The notes under the pieces are model-generated. The model did not search any database. It was given only the letters and a program-made list of their open reading frames with translations, and was not told where the DNA came from. Below, one piece after another: positions 43,066-52,010 of a stretch of 64,000 nt of DNA. Position numbers and translations under genes: made by a program. Positions within the stretch are counted from its first letter, which is position 1, and each line of letters opens with the position of its first letter. Source of the stretch: CAWGHZ01 sp963775315 (GTDB lineage: Bacteria > Pseudomonadota > Alphaproteobacteria > MPNO01 > DASWLB01); NCBI GenBank assembly GCA_963775315.1, contig CAVZIN010000010.1:124001-188000 (forward strand). The letters are read 5' to 3'.

Positions 43066-43424
43066 GGAGCGTGCTTCGCCGCCTCACCCGGCACCGCGCC
43101 GAACGGCCGGCCCCGCCCGACCCGCGCGTCTTCTTCGACCAGCTCGCCAAGGCAAAGCTCGGCGAGCGCTACGGCGAGGATGACCGCTATCGCGACTTCC
43201 GCGCGGTCTTCCTCGGCCAGTCGGGACCGGAGCAGGGCAACCGCGTGCTTTGGCAGATCCTCGAATGGACGCGCATGTACCAGCGCGTCGCCGCGCCGGG
43301 CGACCCGCACGAAACCTATTTCCGCGACGGCGAGCGCAACGTCGGGCTGCGCATCCTGGTCACATTGAACGTCGAGCCCGACCGGCGGCGTGAGCGGGCG
43401 AAGGGAGAGACGCATGGCGGATGA
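43062..43424 (+). CDS. Bbp19-like phage protein
   Basis: 120 residues. The segment DYRDFRAVFLGQSGPEQGNR-type core with VLWQILEWTRMYQR, DPHETYFRDGERNVGLRIL, matches the pattern of Bordetella BPP-1 Bbp19-like proteins, small virion-associated proteins of unknown role. It is encoded between portal and scaffold genes, overlapping both neighbours, as in related phages. Confidence 0.7.
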   Translation: MRSVLRRLTRHRAERPAPPDPRVFFDQLAKAKLGERYGEDDRYRDFRAVFLGQSGPEQGNRVLWQILEWTRMYQRVAAPGDPHETYFRDGERNVGLRILVTLNVEPDRRRERAKGETHGG

Positions 43425-44214
43425 CATGACGATGGCGGAACCGGCCGCGGATGCGGCCGCGCCGGCCGACTGGCGGGCCGGGATCGTGGATGCGCGGCTG
43501 CGGGAGTTCGCCGGTCGATTCGAGACGCCGGGCGACGCGGTGAAGACCGCGTTCGAGTTGCGCCAGAAGCTGTCGGTCGCGGCGCCCCTGCCGGCCGAAG
43601 GCACGCCCGAGCGGCCGGAGAGCTACGCCTTCGCCCTGCCGGACGGGGCGGAGCCGGGCGAAACCGAGCGCGCCTTTCACGACCGGATGGCGCGGCTGTT
43701 TCACGAGGCGGGAGTCACCGCGCGCCAGGCCGAGACGCTGAACGCCGGATGGAACGGGATGGTGGCGGAGGCACGCGAGGCACAGGCCACCGCCGATGCG
43801 CGCGCTGCCGACGACACCGAGGCCGCGCTCCGCCGCGCCTGGGGTCCCGAGTACGATCGCAACCTGATGCTCGCCGAGCGCGGCGTCGCCGCCTTCCACG
43901 AGGGCGACCCGCACGAGATTCTGAACGTCGCACTGGCGGATGGAAGGCTGCTCGGCTCTCTGCCCGCCTTCGTGCGCTACGCGGCCGCGGTCGGCGCGCG
44001 GCTCGCCGAGGACACGCTCCATTCCGGCGCGGCGTCCGGTGCCGCCCTCTCGGCCCAGGACCGGATCGACGAGATTCATGGTTGGCAGTTCGCGGACGAC
44101 CCGGCTCTTCGAGCCCGCTATCGCGCGGCCGACGTGCAGGACGAGCTGGCGCTGCTCTACCGGTCGCTGCACGGCGACGCCCCGGTCGTCGGCGCCGGGG
44201 GCCGGATGGCGTAG
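43414..44214 (+). CDS. Capsid assembly/scaffold-like protein (first of two related proteins)
   Basis: 266 acidic, helix-rich residues. The C-terminal part contains ALRRAWGPEYDRNLMLAERG and DEIHGWQFADDPALRARYRA, ending DAPVVGAGGRMA. The position before the major capsid gene, acidity and helix content suit a scaffold. The same C-terminal pattern recurs in the gene at 46477-47076, downstream of the capsid gene. ATG 43414 has GGGAGAG upstream. Confidence 0.6.
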   Translation: MADDMTMAEPAADAAAPADWRAGIVDARLREFAGRFETPGDAVKTAFELRQKLSVAAPLPAEGTPERPESYAFALPDGAEPGETERAFHDRMARLFHEAGVTARQAETLNAGWNGMVAEAREAQATADARAADDTEAALRRAWGPEYDRNLMLAERGVAAFHEGDPHEILNVALADGRLLGSLPAFVRYAAAVGARLAEDTLHSGAASGAALSAQDRIDEIHGWQFADDPALRARYRAADVQDELALLYRSLHGDAPVVGAGGRMA

Positions 44215-44255
44215 CGGCTACGCCGGAGGCAGGCAGAGGACCTTGCGCCAGGCGC

Positions 44256-44870
44256 TCACGAGGGGCTCGAGCGGGCTCGAGGCGATCTCGCGCGGATGCA
44301 TGATCGCCTCGACCAGATCGGGCCCGGGTAGATCAGGCTCTTGCGCCCGTCATGCTCGAGCCAGATCGGCAGCGAACCGCTGTGTGCCAGGACGCCGATG
44401 GCCCGCAACACGGCCGGATTGTCGAGGTCCGACGGATCCCTAAGCGCCTTCACGATCACGTAAATCCGCTCGAACGGGTCGCTGGGGTGCAGGTTCCAAC
44501 CGATGGCGAACAGGACGCCGCATCGGTCCGGGCGCAGCGCGTCGGGAAGATGCGTCATCCGCCGCCAGAGGCAGAACCAGCTCCGGCACGACGGCGGGCG
44601 GCGGGCGTAGATCCCGCACCCGTCGCCCGTGCAGTGCGGGCAGGCGCTGCCCGCGGCCTTGCGCCAGCCCGGCTCGCGAATCCGCATTTCTGTGCAGCAC
44701 GCGGCGCAGTCGCCGCACTCGCGGCCGGCGACAAGGTGCTCGAACAGCACCCGTCGGGCCGACGGATTCGGGCGGTCCATCAACTGCGATAGCGGCTCCG
44801 GCATGTCCGGCCGCACCACGCGCTGGTCCGCCTCGCGCCAAGCCAAGGCGCCGGAAGGGGCTACCGCCAT
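44256..44870 (-). CDS. YkgJ-type CxxCxxCC metal-chelating protein encoded against the late operon
   Basis: 204 residues. The cluster GRECGDCAACCTEMR, then ACPHCTGDGCGIYARRPPSC, forms the Cys-rich zinc/iron-chelating domain of the YkgJ/UPF0153 family. WFCLWRRMTHLPDALRPDRCG and a C-terminal helical region follow. It is the only gene on the minus strand inside the phage structural block, so it looks like a moron: an independently expressed extra gene that could be active in the lysogen. An internal ATG near 44804 could be the true start. The function of the family is poorly known. Confidence 0.75.
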   Translation of the reverse strand: MAVAPSGALAWREADQRVVRPDMPEPLSQLMDRPNPSARRVLFEHLVAGRECGDCAACCTEMRIREPGWRKAAGSACPHCTGDGCGIYARRPPSCRSWFCLWRRMTHLPDALRPDRCGVLFAIGWNLHPSDPFERIYVIVKALRDPSDLDNPAVLRAIGVLAHSGSLPIWLEHDGRKSLIYPGPIWSRRSCIRARSPRARSSPS

Positions 44871-45248
44871 CGTAACACCACGCTACCTGGGCGCGGCCTT
44901 TGAGAGGGCCGCCGTTAGTGAGTTCGCAGGCCCCTTGTAGGAGCCGCTACGAACCCGAGCACGCAGCGTCCCCACTCTGCATCGGCACGCATGGGGGACC
45001 TTTTGCCGCTTAACGCCCGCCGCACCCGGCCGGTTCCCGCGAAGCGGGCGACCGGCGGTGCCGCTGCCGCAACACTTATTTCGCCGGGGCCCACCGCGCG
45101 CACGCGCCTCTCGGCCCTTTTTCATCGCACGCGCAGTGCCCCGTCCGCGCTTCCGTGACCCCGCGCCGAACCTTCGCGCGAGCCCACCACGGCAGCCGTC
45201 CGGCCCACCACGCGGCGTGCTCGCCTCAACGTCCAACCGGAGAATGAG
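44871..45248. other. 378-bp region without a gene, upstream of the capsid gene
   Basis: It contains a GC-rich hairpin near 45030-45056 (CCCGC-GAA-GCGGG core with outer CCGG/CCGG pairs) without a T-run. It presumably holds the minus-strand promoter of the YkgJ-like gene and the leader of the capsid gene, whose ATG is preceded by CCGGAG. I see no clear promoter. Confidence 0.5.
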
Positions 45249-46091
45249 ATGAGCACTTCGATCAGCGTGAGCTTCGTCAAGCAGTACGAGCGCGAAGTTC
45301 ACGAGGTCTTCCAGCGACGCGGATCGTTCCTGCTGTCGACGATCCGCCGCCAGACCGGCGTCATCGGCGCCACCACCACCTTCCAGGTCATCGGTAAGGG
45401 CGTGGCCACCACCAAGGCGCGCCACGGCACCATCACCCCGATGAACCAGAGCCACACGGCCGTCGAATGCACGCTCGCCGATTTCTACGCGGGCGACTGG
45501 GTCGACAAGCTGGACGAGTCGAAGACCAAGCACGACGACCGTGAGGCCATCGCCAACGGCGGCGCCTGGGCGCTCGGCCGCAAGGCCGACGAGCAGATCA
45601 TCGACGCGGCGGACGCCACCGCGTCCACGGTCGGCGACTACTCCACCGGAATCACCCGCGCGCTGCTACTGCAGGCGACGGAGAGCCTCGACGACAACGA
45701 CGTGCCGCGCGACGGCCAGCGCTTCGGGCTGCTGACGCCCCGGTCCTGGTCGGTGGCCATGACCATTCCGGAGTTTGCCGACGCCGACTTCGTGGGCAAG
45801 GACAACCTGCCGTTCCTCAAGGGCGCCGAGCCGCGCACCTGGATGGGCGTGCACTGGATGGTGCACACGGGCCTCGCCGGCAAGGGCACCAATCAGGCGA
45901 AGAGCCTCGTCTATCACCGCTCGTCTCTGGGCTACGCGTCCGGCGACGCCATCACCGCCGACATCACCTGGCACGGCGATCGGGCGGCCCATTTCGTCAA
46001 TCACTTCATGTCGGGCGGCGCGGTGCTGATCGACGCGCAGGGCGTCGTGGGCATCCACGTCGACGACACCGCCGCCATCCCGACCAGCTAG
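45249..46091 (+). CDS. Phage major capsid protein
   Basis: 280 residues. The N-terminus SISVSFVKQYEREVHEVFQR, then GSFLLSTIRRQTGVIGATTT, and the middle GDWVDKLDESKTKHDDREAI match the pattern of major capsid proteins from BPP-1-like podoviruses (N-arm, E-loop-like region, P-domain). SWSVAMTIPEFADADFVGKD lies in the P-domain part. It should form the HK97-fold shell. Followed 13 bp later by a small head protein gene. Confidence 0.82.
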   Translation: MSTSISVSFVKQYEREVHEVFQRRGSFLLSTIRRQTGVIGATTTFQVIGKGVATTKARHGTITPMNQSHTAVECTLADFYAGDWVDKLDESKTKHDDREAIANGGAWALGRKADEQIIDAADATASTVGDYSTGITRALLLQATESLDDNDVPRDGQRFGLLTPRSWSVAMTIPEFADADFVGKDNLPFLKGAEPRTWMGVHWMVHTGLAGKGTNQAKSLVYHRSSLGYASGDAITADITWHGDRAAHFVNHFMSGGAVLIDAQGVVGIHVDDTAAIPTS

Positions 46092-46104
46092 CAAGGAGGA
46101 GCAC

Positions 46105-46404
46105 ATGGCCTACAAGGACGCCTACATGGCGCTCGGGTCCTATGTCGGCGGCAAGCACCCGCTGAAAGTCTGGCACTACGTGACCGAGGACACGCCGGCG
46201 ACGGTCGATACGACCGGCTACTTCAACGCCAAGGTCGACGAGCTGACGGTGGGCGACCTCGTCTGGGTCTATCAGGCCACAGACGAGGACGACCTCTCCG
46301 CCGGCATCGCCGATGTCTCGCTGCACATTGTCCTGTCGAACGACGGGGCCGCGGTGGACGTCTCGGACGACCTGCTGGGCGCCACGGTAGTCGACACCGA
46401 CTGA
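46105..46404 (+). CDS. Small phage head protein (possible decoration/head fibre)
   Basis: 99 residues. YKDAYMALGSYVGGKHPLKV, then TGYFNAKVDELTVGDLVWVY and DVSLHIVLSNDGAAVDVSDD, read as an all-beta domain. The position right after the capsid gene and the size suit a decoration protein, but no family is recognised with certainty. AAGGAGG precedes the ATG. Confidence 0.65.
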   Translation: MAYKDAYMALGSYVGGKHPLKVWHYVTEDTPATVDTTGYFNAKVDELTVGDLVWVYQATDEDDLSAGIADVSLHIVLSNDGAAVDVSDDLLGATVVDTD

Positions 46405-46476
46405 CCCCGCGCCTCGGTCCCCGGGCGGGGTGCGCGCGCACCCCGCCCGGTCCCTTTCCCGAACCTGGAGAGATTC

Positions 46477-47076
46477 ATGCCCGACGAGACTGCCGTCGCC
46501 GCCACCGATGCCGCCGCCGACGCATCGGCGCCGGCCCCCGCACCCGCCCCGGTGCCGGCACCAGACGCCCCGTCCACGCCGGACGCGCCAGCTCCGATCG
46601 GCGATCCGCCGCCGAGTACGGAGGAGTGGCAGCGCCTCGGCGCTGAGCTGGTCGCCGAGCGCACGGCCGACGACGCAGCCCTTGCCGCCTTGCGAAACGA
46701 CTGGGGAACCGAGTTCGACGCCAACCTCGGTCTTGCCCAGCGCCTGGTGGGCGAAGTGGCTGCGCCCGAGCTGGTCGCCGCGTTCGACCGCTCGGGCCTC
46801 GCCGGCAATCCCTTCCTGTTGCGCGCCGTGGCCGAGGTGGCGCGCCGGCTGTACGGGCCGAACGGTGCCGCGGCCTCCGCGTCCATGCCGCCCTCGGGCC
46901 GCAATACCGGACGTATCCGCACCCGCCTCGACGAGCTGCACGCGCTGCAGTTCCACGACGACCCGACGCAGCGCGACGCCTACCGTTCGGCGCCCGTGCA
47001 GGGCGAGCTCGAGCGGCTCTATGCCGCGCTCTATGGCCATGCGCCGGTCGTCGGCCGCGAATCGCGCGTCGCCTAG
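46477..47076 (+). CDS. Phage protein related to the scaffold-like protein (second copy)
   Basis: 199 residues with a long Ala/Pro linker (residues 1-50). A C-terminal region parallels the 43414-44214 protein: ALRNDWGTEFDANLGLAQRL, DELHALQFHDDPTQRDAYRS and HAPVVGRESRVA. The two flank the capsid gene, so they look like a duplicated and diverged pair. The role is probably in capsid assembly or as an internal head component. GGAGAG precedes the ATG. Confidence 0.6.
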   Translation: MPDETAVAATDAAADASAPAPAPAPVPAPDAPSTPDAPAPIGDPPPSTEEWQRLGAELVAERTADDAALAALRNDWGTEFDANLGLAQRLVGEVAAPELVAAFDRSGLAGNPFLLRAVAEVARRLYGPNGAAASASMPPSGRNTGRIRTRLDELHALQFHDDPTQRDAYRSAPVQGELERLYAALYGHAPVVGRESRVA

Positions 47077-47093
47077 AAACAAGGGAGCGAAAA

Positions 47094-47663
47094 ATGGCCT
47101 CCGAAGTCGGCATCTGCAACTCGGCGCTGACCAAGATCGGTGCCGGGCGCGTCGTCGCGCTCGACGACGGCTCGAAGAACGCGAACGCCTGCGCCGAGCT
47201 GTACCCGAAGCTTCGCGACGACCTGTTGCGCCGCCACGTCTGGAACTTCGCCTGCGTCCGGCTGAAGCTCGCGCGGCTCGCCGCTGCGCCGGTCTTCGGC
47301 TACGCCTACGCCTATCAGCTTCCGTCGGACTGGCTGCGCACGGTCGCCGTCTATGAGGACGATGCCGCGGCGGCGCTCGCAGACTACCGCATCGAAGGCC
47401 GGACGATCCTATCGTCGGCCGAGGCGCTCTACCTCCTCTACATCCGCGCCGTCACGGATCCGAACGACATGCCCTCGGATTTCCGCGAGGCGCTGGCGTG
47501 CCTGCTCGCCTGCGACCTGTCCGTGCCGATTGCCCAGTCCTGGAGCCTGCGCCAGGAGATGGGCGACGCGTTCCGGGATGCCGTGGCGCGCGCGAAAAGC
47601 GTCGACGCGGTCGAGGACTGCCCCGAGCCGATGCCGGCCGGAAGCTGGGTGACGGTGCGCTGA
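47094..47663 (+). CDS. Tail-tube adaptor (T7 gp11-like) protein
   Basis: 189 residues. The start VGICNSALTKIGAGRVVALD, then CAELYPKLRDDLLRRHVWNF, is the usual opening of podovirus tail-tubular A/adaptor proteins. PDSLRTV-type YQLPSDWLRTVAVYEDDAA and LYLLYIRAVTDPNDMPSDF follow. It forms the ring between the portal and the tail nozzle. Its stop overlaps the next start (TGATG). Confidence 0.82.
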   Translation: MASEVGICNSALTKIGAGRVVALDDGSKNANACAELYPKLRDDLLRRHVWNFACVRLKLARLAAAPVFGYAYAYQLPSDWLRTVAVYEDDAAAALADYRIEGRTILSSAEALYLLYIRAVTDPNDMPSDFREALACLLACDLSVPIAQSWSLRQEMGDAFRDAVARAKSVDAVEDCPEPMPAGSWVTVR

Positions 47664-50167
47664 TGGCTCGGGTCAATCCGCTGCAGCCGGCGTTCAACGC
47701 CGGCGAGATCAGCCCGCGCATGGTGGCGCGGGTCGACTTCAACAAGTACGGCGCCGCGGCCGCCGTGTGCGAGAACATGATCGCCCTGCCGCAGGGCGGA
47801 ATCATGCGCCGGCCCGGCACGCGGTTCGTCGCTGCCGTAAAGGATTCGGAGAGCGCCTGCCGCCTGCTTCGCTTCGAATTCTCGACCGAGCAGGCCTACG
47901 TCATCGAGGCGGGGGAGGGCTATTTCCGCTTCTACCGGAACCAGGGCGTCATCAGCGTGGCCGCGACCGACGCCGCGATCGTCAACGGCACGTTCACCGC
48001 GGACATCTTGGGCTGGACCGACCGTTCGGGCGCGGGATCGTCGATCGCACACGACGCGACCAACGGCCGCCTGTCGCTCGTCTCGAACGGGACGAGTTAC
48101 GCCCATGCCGAGCAGGCGGTCGCCACGAGCCATGCGAACCAGGAACACGTGCTGGCCTTCCACACGCTGGGCGCGCCAGGCGACGAGGTTCTGCTGCGCA
48201 TCGGCACGAGCTCGACCGGCGGCGAGATCGTCGACGACGTGGCGTTCGCGACCGGGCGGCACGTTTTCGCCTTCACCCCGCCCGCGAGCCCGTTCTACGT
48301 GCAGTTCCGCCACAAGACGGGCAAGACCCTGCAGCTCGACGACGTGGCCCTTCTGACGGGTTGCGCGCTCGAGCTCGCGACGCCTTTCGCCGCATCCGAC
48401 CTGGGCGGCTTGCAAAGCGCGCAATCGGCCGACGTCGCCTATCTGTGCCACGCCGTCCATCCGGTGCAGAAGCTCGCCCGCTCCGGCCACACCTCGTGGT
48501 CTCTGGTCGAGACAGCGTTCGATGACGGGCCATGGATTGCGCTCAACCCGGACGCGGCGAAGACCCTGGCCGCGGCCTCCGCCTCGGGCCTCGGCGTCAC
48601 GGTGACGGCGAGCGGCCACGCGCCGTTCGACCCCTCTGACGTCGGCCGCGCGCTGCGCCTCACCCATGGGGCGAACGAGCCGGGCTGGGGGGTGATCGCC
48701 GCCTATATCTCGGCGACCGAGGTGACGGTGGACATCCGCCGTGCCTTCACCTCGACCGCGGCCACCGCCGACTGGCAGCTTGGCGCCTGGTCGGCTGCGA
48801 CCGGCTATCCCCAGGCCGTCGCCTTCTTCGAGCAGCGCGCCTGCTACGCCAAAACGACCAACCAGCCGCAGACCTTCTGGATGTCGCAGTCCGCCGACCT
48901 GGAGAACATGCGACCGGACAGCCGCGATTCCGGCGCGAACACGGTTCAGGACGACGATGCGCTCGACTTCACCATGGCAGCCGAACGAGTGGACGTCATC
49001 CAGTGGCTGTCGCCCGGCGCCAAGCTGGTGATCGGCACGTCGGGCGGCGAGTGGATCGTGCAGTCCGACGGGCCGGTGGTGACGCCGACCGACATCAGCG
49101 TGAAGCGCCAGACGACGCACGGTTCCGCGCCCCTGCCCGCCGTGCGGGTCGGCCCGACGGCGCTGTTCCTGCAGCGCGCGCGGCGCAAGATTCGCGAATT
49201 CACCTACGACTTCCAGGTCGACGGCTACCAGGCGCCCGACCTCACCATCCTGTCCGACCATGTAAGCCAGCCCGGCCTCGTCGAGATGGACTACCAGGAG
49301 GAGCCGGACTCGGTGCTCTGGTGCGTCCGCGCGGACGGCCAGCTCGCCTGCATGACCTATCGCCGCGACGAAGACGTGATCGGCTGGACCCGCCAAGTCC
49401 TCGGCGGATCGTTCCAAGGCGGCAACGCCTGCGTGGAATCGGTGGCGGTGATCCCCGGCAGCGACGATGCGGGCCAGGTTCTGAGCTCGGCCGACCGCGA
49501 CGAGGTGTGGGTGATCGCGAAGCGGACGCTCGGCAGCGCCACCTGCCGAATCGTCGAGTTCTTCGAGCGTGCCTTTGTGGGCCCCGATCCGCACGCCTAC
49601 GCGACCGGCGCGGCGTGGCGGGCGGCGATGCTGACGGCGCAGCGCGACGCATTCTACGTCGATTGCGGTCTGACCTATGACGGCGCCGCAACGACGACCG
49701 TCAGCGGTCTTGACCATCTCGAGGGCGAGACGGTCAAGGTGCTGGCCGATGGGGCCGTGCACCCGGACCGGACCGTGTCGGCCGGTGCGATCTCTCTGCA
49801 AGCCCCTGTCAGCAAGGTGCAGGCCGGGCTCGGCTACGCCCACACATACGAGTGCCTCAAGATCGACGCGGGGGCCAGCGCCGGAACGGCCGTCGGGCGC
49901 ACCAAGCGCATCCACGGGCTCACCCTGGTGCTGCTCGATTCGACCGGCACGGGCATCGGGCCGGATCGCGGGCACCTCACCCCGCTGGAATTCCGCGAGG
50001 TGGCCGATGCGATGGATTCGGCGGTGCCGCTGTTCACCGGCGAGCGCTATGTCGAGTTGGAGGGGGACTACCAGCTCGACGCCCGCTTCGTGATCCGGAA
50101 CGACGCGCCGGGCCCGTTCGCGCTGCTCGCCGTGGCGCCGGCGCTCAAGACCAACGAGATGGTGTGA
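47663..50167 (+). CDS. Large tail protein (nozzle/tail-tubular B-like)
   Basis: 834 residues. The opening MARVNPLQPAFNAGEISPRM, then CENMIALPQGGIMRRPGTRF, is shared by a large family of podovirus tail proteins encoded right after the adaptor. The long beta-rich body includes VDVIQWLSPGAKLVIGTSGG and ALFLQRARRKIREFTYDFQV. It probably forms the tail nozzle. Bases 48441-49030 of this gene are present again, inverted, at 50233-50822. The gene itself appears intact; its opposite strand is open for more than 800 codons because of base composition, not because of a second gene. Confidence 0.85.
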   Translation: MARVNPLQPAFNAGEISPRMVARVDFNKYGAAAAVCENMIALPQGGIMRRPGTRFVAAVKDSESACRLLRFEFSTEQAYVIEAGEGYFRFYRNQGVISVAATDAAIVNGTFTADILGWTDRSGAGSSIAHDATNGRLSLVSNGTSYAHAEQAVATSHANQEHVLAFHTLGAPGDEVLLRIGTSSTGGEIVDDVAFATGRHVFAFTPPASPFYVQFRHKTGKTLQLDDVALLTGCALELATPFAASDLGGLQSAQSADVAYLCHAVHPVQKLARSGHTSWSLVETAFDDGPWIALNPDAAKTLAAASASGLGVTVTASGHAPFDPSDVGRALRLTHGANEPGWGVIAAYISATEVTVDIRRAFTSTAATADWQLGAWSAATGYPQAVAFFEQRACYAKTTNQPQTFWMSQSADLENMRPDSRDSGANTVQDDDALDFTMAAERVDVIQWLSPGAKLVIGTSGGEWIVQSDGPVVTPTDISVKRQTTHGSAPLPAVRVGPTALFLQRARRKIREFTYDFQVDGYQAPDLTILSDHVSQPGLVEMDYQEEPDSVLWCVRADGQLACMTYRRDEDVIGWTRQVLGGSFQGGNACVESVAVIPGSDDAGQVLSSADRDEVWVIAKRTLGSATCRIVEFFERAFVGPDPHAYATGAAWRAAMLTAQRDAFYVDCGLTYDGAATTTVSGLDHLEGETVKVLADGAVHPDRTVSAGAISLQAPVSKVQAGLGYAHTYECLKIDAGASAGTAVGRTKRIHGLTLVLLDSTGTGIGPDRGHLTPLEFREVADAMDSAVPLFTGERYVELEGDYQLDARFVIRNDAPGPFALLAVAPALKTNEMV
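48441..49030 (+). repeat. 590-bp inverted repeat, arm A (inside the large tail gene)
   Basis: This segment reappears inverted at 50233-50822; by eye I find no mismatch within the 590 bp, and translations in two frames are the same. The arms are separated by 1,202 bp. Identity ends sharply at 48441. At 49031 there is a mismatch, followed by patchy similarity for about 20 bp. Confidence 0.9.
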
Positions 50168-51645
50168 TGGAGCTGGTGCCGTTCCGGCCCGAGCACTTCC
50201 TCGCCCTTATGCCGCCGCCCGCCCGTGCCGACCACCAGCTTGGCGCCGGGCGACAGCCACTGGATGACGTCCACTCGTTCGGCTGCCATGGTGAAGTCGA
50301 GCGCATCGTCGTCCTGAACCGTGTTCGCGCCGGAATCGCGGCTGTCCGGTCGCATGTTCTCCAGGTCGGCGGACTGCGACATCCAGAAGGTCTGCGGCTG
50401 GTTGGTCGTTTTGGCGTAGCAGGCGCGCTGCTCGAAGAAGGCGACGGCCTGGGGATAGCCGGTCGCAGCCGACCAGGCGCCAAGCTGCCAGTCGGCGGTG
50501 GCCGCGGTCGAGGTGAAGGCACGGCGGATGTCCACCGTCACCTCGGTCGCCGAGATATAGGCGGCGATCACCCCCCAGCCCGGCTCGTTCGCCCCATGGG
50601 TGAGGCGCAGCGCGCGGCCGACGTCAGAGGGGTCGAACGGCGCGTGGCCGCTCGCCGTCACCGTGACGCCGAGGCCCGAGGCGGAGGCCGCGGCCAGGGT
50701 CTTCGCCGCGTCCGGGTTGAGCGCAATCCATGGCCCGTCATCGAACGCTGTCTCGACCAGAGACCACGAGGTGTGGCCGGAGCGGGCGAGCTTCTGCACC
50801 GGATGGACGGCGTGGCACAGATCGTCCGGATCGAGTCCGCCCTCTCACTGACGATTTCGGCCGGCTCGACCCTCGGCACGACCAGCGGCGAGCCCTGCCG
50901 TCTCTGGATCGTGGTCGCGACCTATGGCGGGGCGACACAGCTGGGCGCAGTGAATTGCCTCGACCATGGCACGTTCACCATCTTTCCGCTGCGCCAGACG
51001 GGAATCGCCACCGTCTACGCCGAGGGCGGCGCAGGCGGCGCCGACACTGCGGGTGCGATCTACGCGACCACCTCGACCGGCGCGTCGTTCACCATCCTCG
51101 GCTATATCGAGTGGCCGGCCGGGCTCGTTACGGCCGGCACATGGAATACGGCGCCCTCGGTCGTCCAGCTGTACGACGCCCAGACGGCCCTTCCCGGCCA
51201 GTACCTCGGCTGCTTGAGCAGCTACAACAGCGTCGCCGCGACCGGCTCCACAATCATCCCCTGCGACAACACCGCGCCGCAAAGCAGCGAGGGCGACCAG
51301 TACCTGACGCGCGCGGCTTGGGCGCTGAGTCCCGCCAACCTGATCGAGGTCGAGGTGCAGGCCTTCTTTGCCAGCTCAGCAGCGGGCAGCCTCACCCTGG
51401 CGCTGTTCCAGGACACCGACATGTCGGCCAAGGCCGTCTCGGTCTCCACCGCTGCCGTCAACGCCATCTACGGGGCGCGCCGCCTCACCTACCTTGCGCG
51501 CCCGAATCCTGCCGGTGTCACAAGCTTCTACGTGCGTGCGGGCCTCAGCGTCGCCGGTACGCTCACCTTCAACGGCGTCGCAGGCGCCGGGCTCTATGGC
51601 GGCCGGCTCCTCAGCTACATCCGTCTGCGGGAGATCATGGCATGA
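50167..51645 (+). CDS. Chimeric reading frame: start of one phage gene, inverted tail-gene copy, and a tail-fibre-like C-terminus
   Basis: 492 residues in one open frame but of three origins. Residues 1-18, MELVPFRPEHFLALMPPP, look like the start of the small gene that commonly follows the nozzle gene in related phages. About residues 23-218 are the antisense translation of the 590-bp inverted copy and are not expected to fold. The last 270 residues or so, from VRIESALSLTISAGSTLGTT, are a Gly/Ser/Thr-rich beta protein typical of tail fibres or receptor-binding proteins (GVTSFYVRAGLSVAGTLTFN). The native genes between were lost or misassembled. The start overlaps the previous stop (TGATG); the end overlaps the next start (ATGA). 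Confidence 0.7.
   Translation: MELVPFRPEHFLALMPPPARADHQLGAGRQPLDDVHSFGCHGEVERIVVLNRVRAGIAAVRSHVLQVGGLRHPEGLRLVGRFGVAGALLEEGDGLGIAGRSRPGAKLPVGGGRGRGEGTADVHRHLGRRDIGGDHPPARLVRPMGEAQRAADVRGVERRVAARRHRDAEARGGGRGQGLRRVRVERNPWPVIERCLDQRPRGVAGAGELLHRMDGVAQIVRIESALSLTISAGSTLGTTSGEPCRLWIVVATYGGATQLGAVNCLDHGTFTIFPLRQTGIATVYAEGGAGGADTAGAIYATTSTGASFTILGYIEWPAGLVTAGTWNTAPSVVQLYDAQTALPGQYLGCLSSYNSVAATGSTIIPCDNTAPQSSEGDQYLTRAAWALSPANLIEVEVQAFFASSAAGSLTLALFQDTDMSAKAVSVSTAAVNAIYGARRLTYLARPNPAGVTSFYVRAGLSVAGTLTFNGVAGAGLYGGRLLSYIRLREIMA
50233..50822 (-). repeat. 590-bp inverted repeat, arm B
   Basis: Inverted copy of 48441-49030. It starts 66 bp into the gene after the large tail gene and ends inside a reading frame for a beta-rich tail-fibre-like C-terminus, so it replaces whatever lay between. 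It reads antisense to the tail gene but stays open. Confidence 0.9.
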
Positions 51646-52010
51646 GCACCGTTCGAGTCGTCTACGACCAGGAGCCGACCTTTCCGGCAACCGACCAGCA
51701 CCCGGACGCCGCCCGCTACCAGGTGGGCGGACGCTGGGTCGACGCTATCGGCGGGGCGCCGACCGAGACGGAAGTGACAGCCTTTCTGGCGACAGCGCAG
51801 CGCTGGCTCGTCCCCAAGCTTCAGATCGTCGACCGGCTGATTGCCATTGGGCTGATGGACGCCGCGACCGCGACGCTCAATGATGCGGCGAACGTCACAG
51901 TCAAGACGCGCTGGGACGCCGCCGCCGAGGTGTGGAACGACGACCCGCAGGCCCTGGCACTGCTGGCCGCTATCGGCGCGGATGCCGCAAGCGTGCTGGC
52001 GCCAGCATGA
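51642..52010 (+). CDS. Small phage tail-associated protein
   Basis: 122 residues: VRVVYDQEPTFPATDQHPDA, then GRWVDAIGGAPTETEVTAFL, and a helical C-terminus (DRLIAIGLMDAATATLNDAA). It resembles small proteins encoded after tail fibres that may act in assembly; I cannot assign a family. ATGA overlaps on both sides tie it to the tail-fibre-like gene and the holin-like gene. Confidence 0.6.
   Translation: MSTVRVVYDQEPTFPATDQHPDAARYQVGGRWVDAIGGAPTETEVTAFLATAQRWLVPKLQIVDRLIAIGLMDAATATLNDAANVTVKTRWDAAAEVWNDDPQALALLAAIGADAASVLAPA

Noticed and set aside
47438..49975. Very long open frame on the minus strand opposite the large tail gene (about 845 codons)
   Set aside because: Composition-driven shadow of the GC-rich tail gene: no conserved motif, no good ribosome site, and its sequence is the complement-frame reading of a recognised phage protein.
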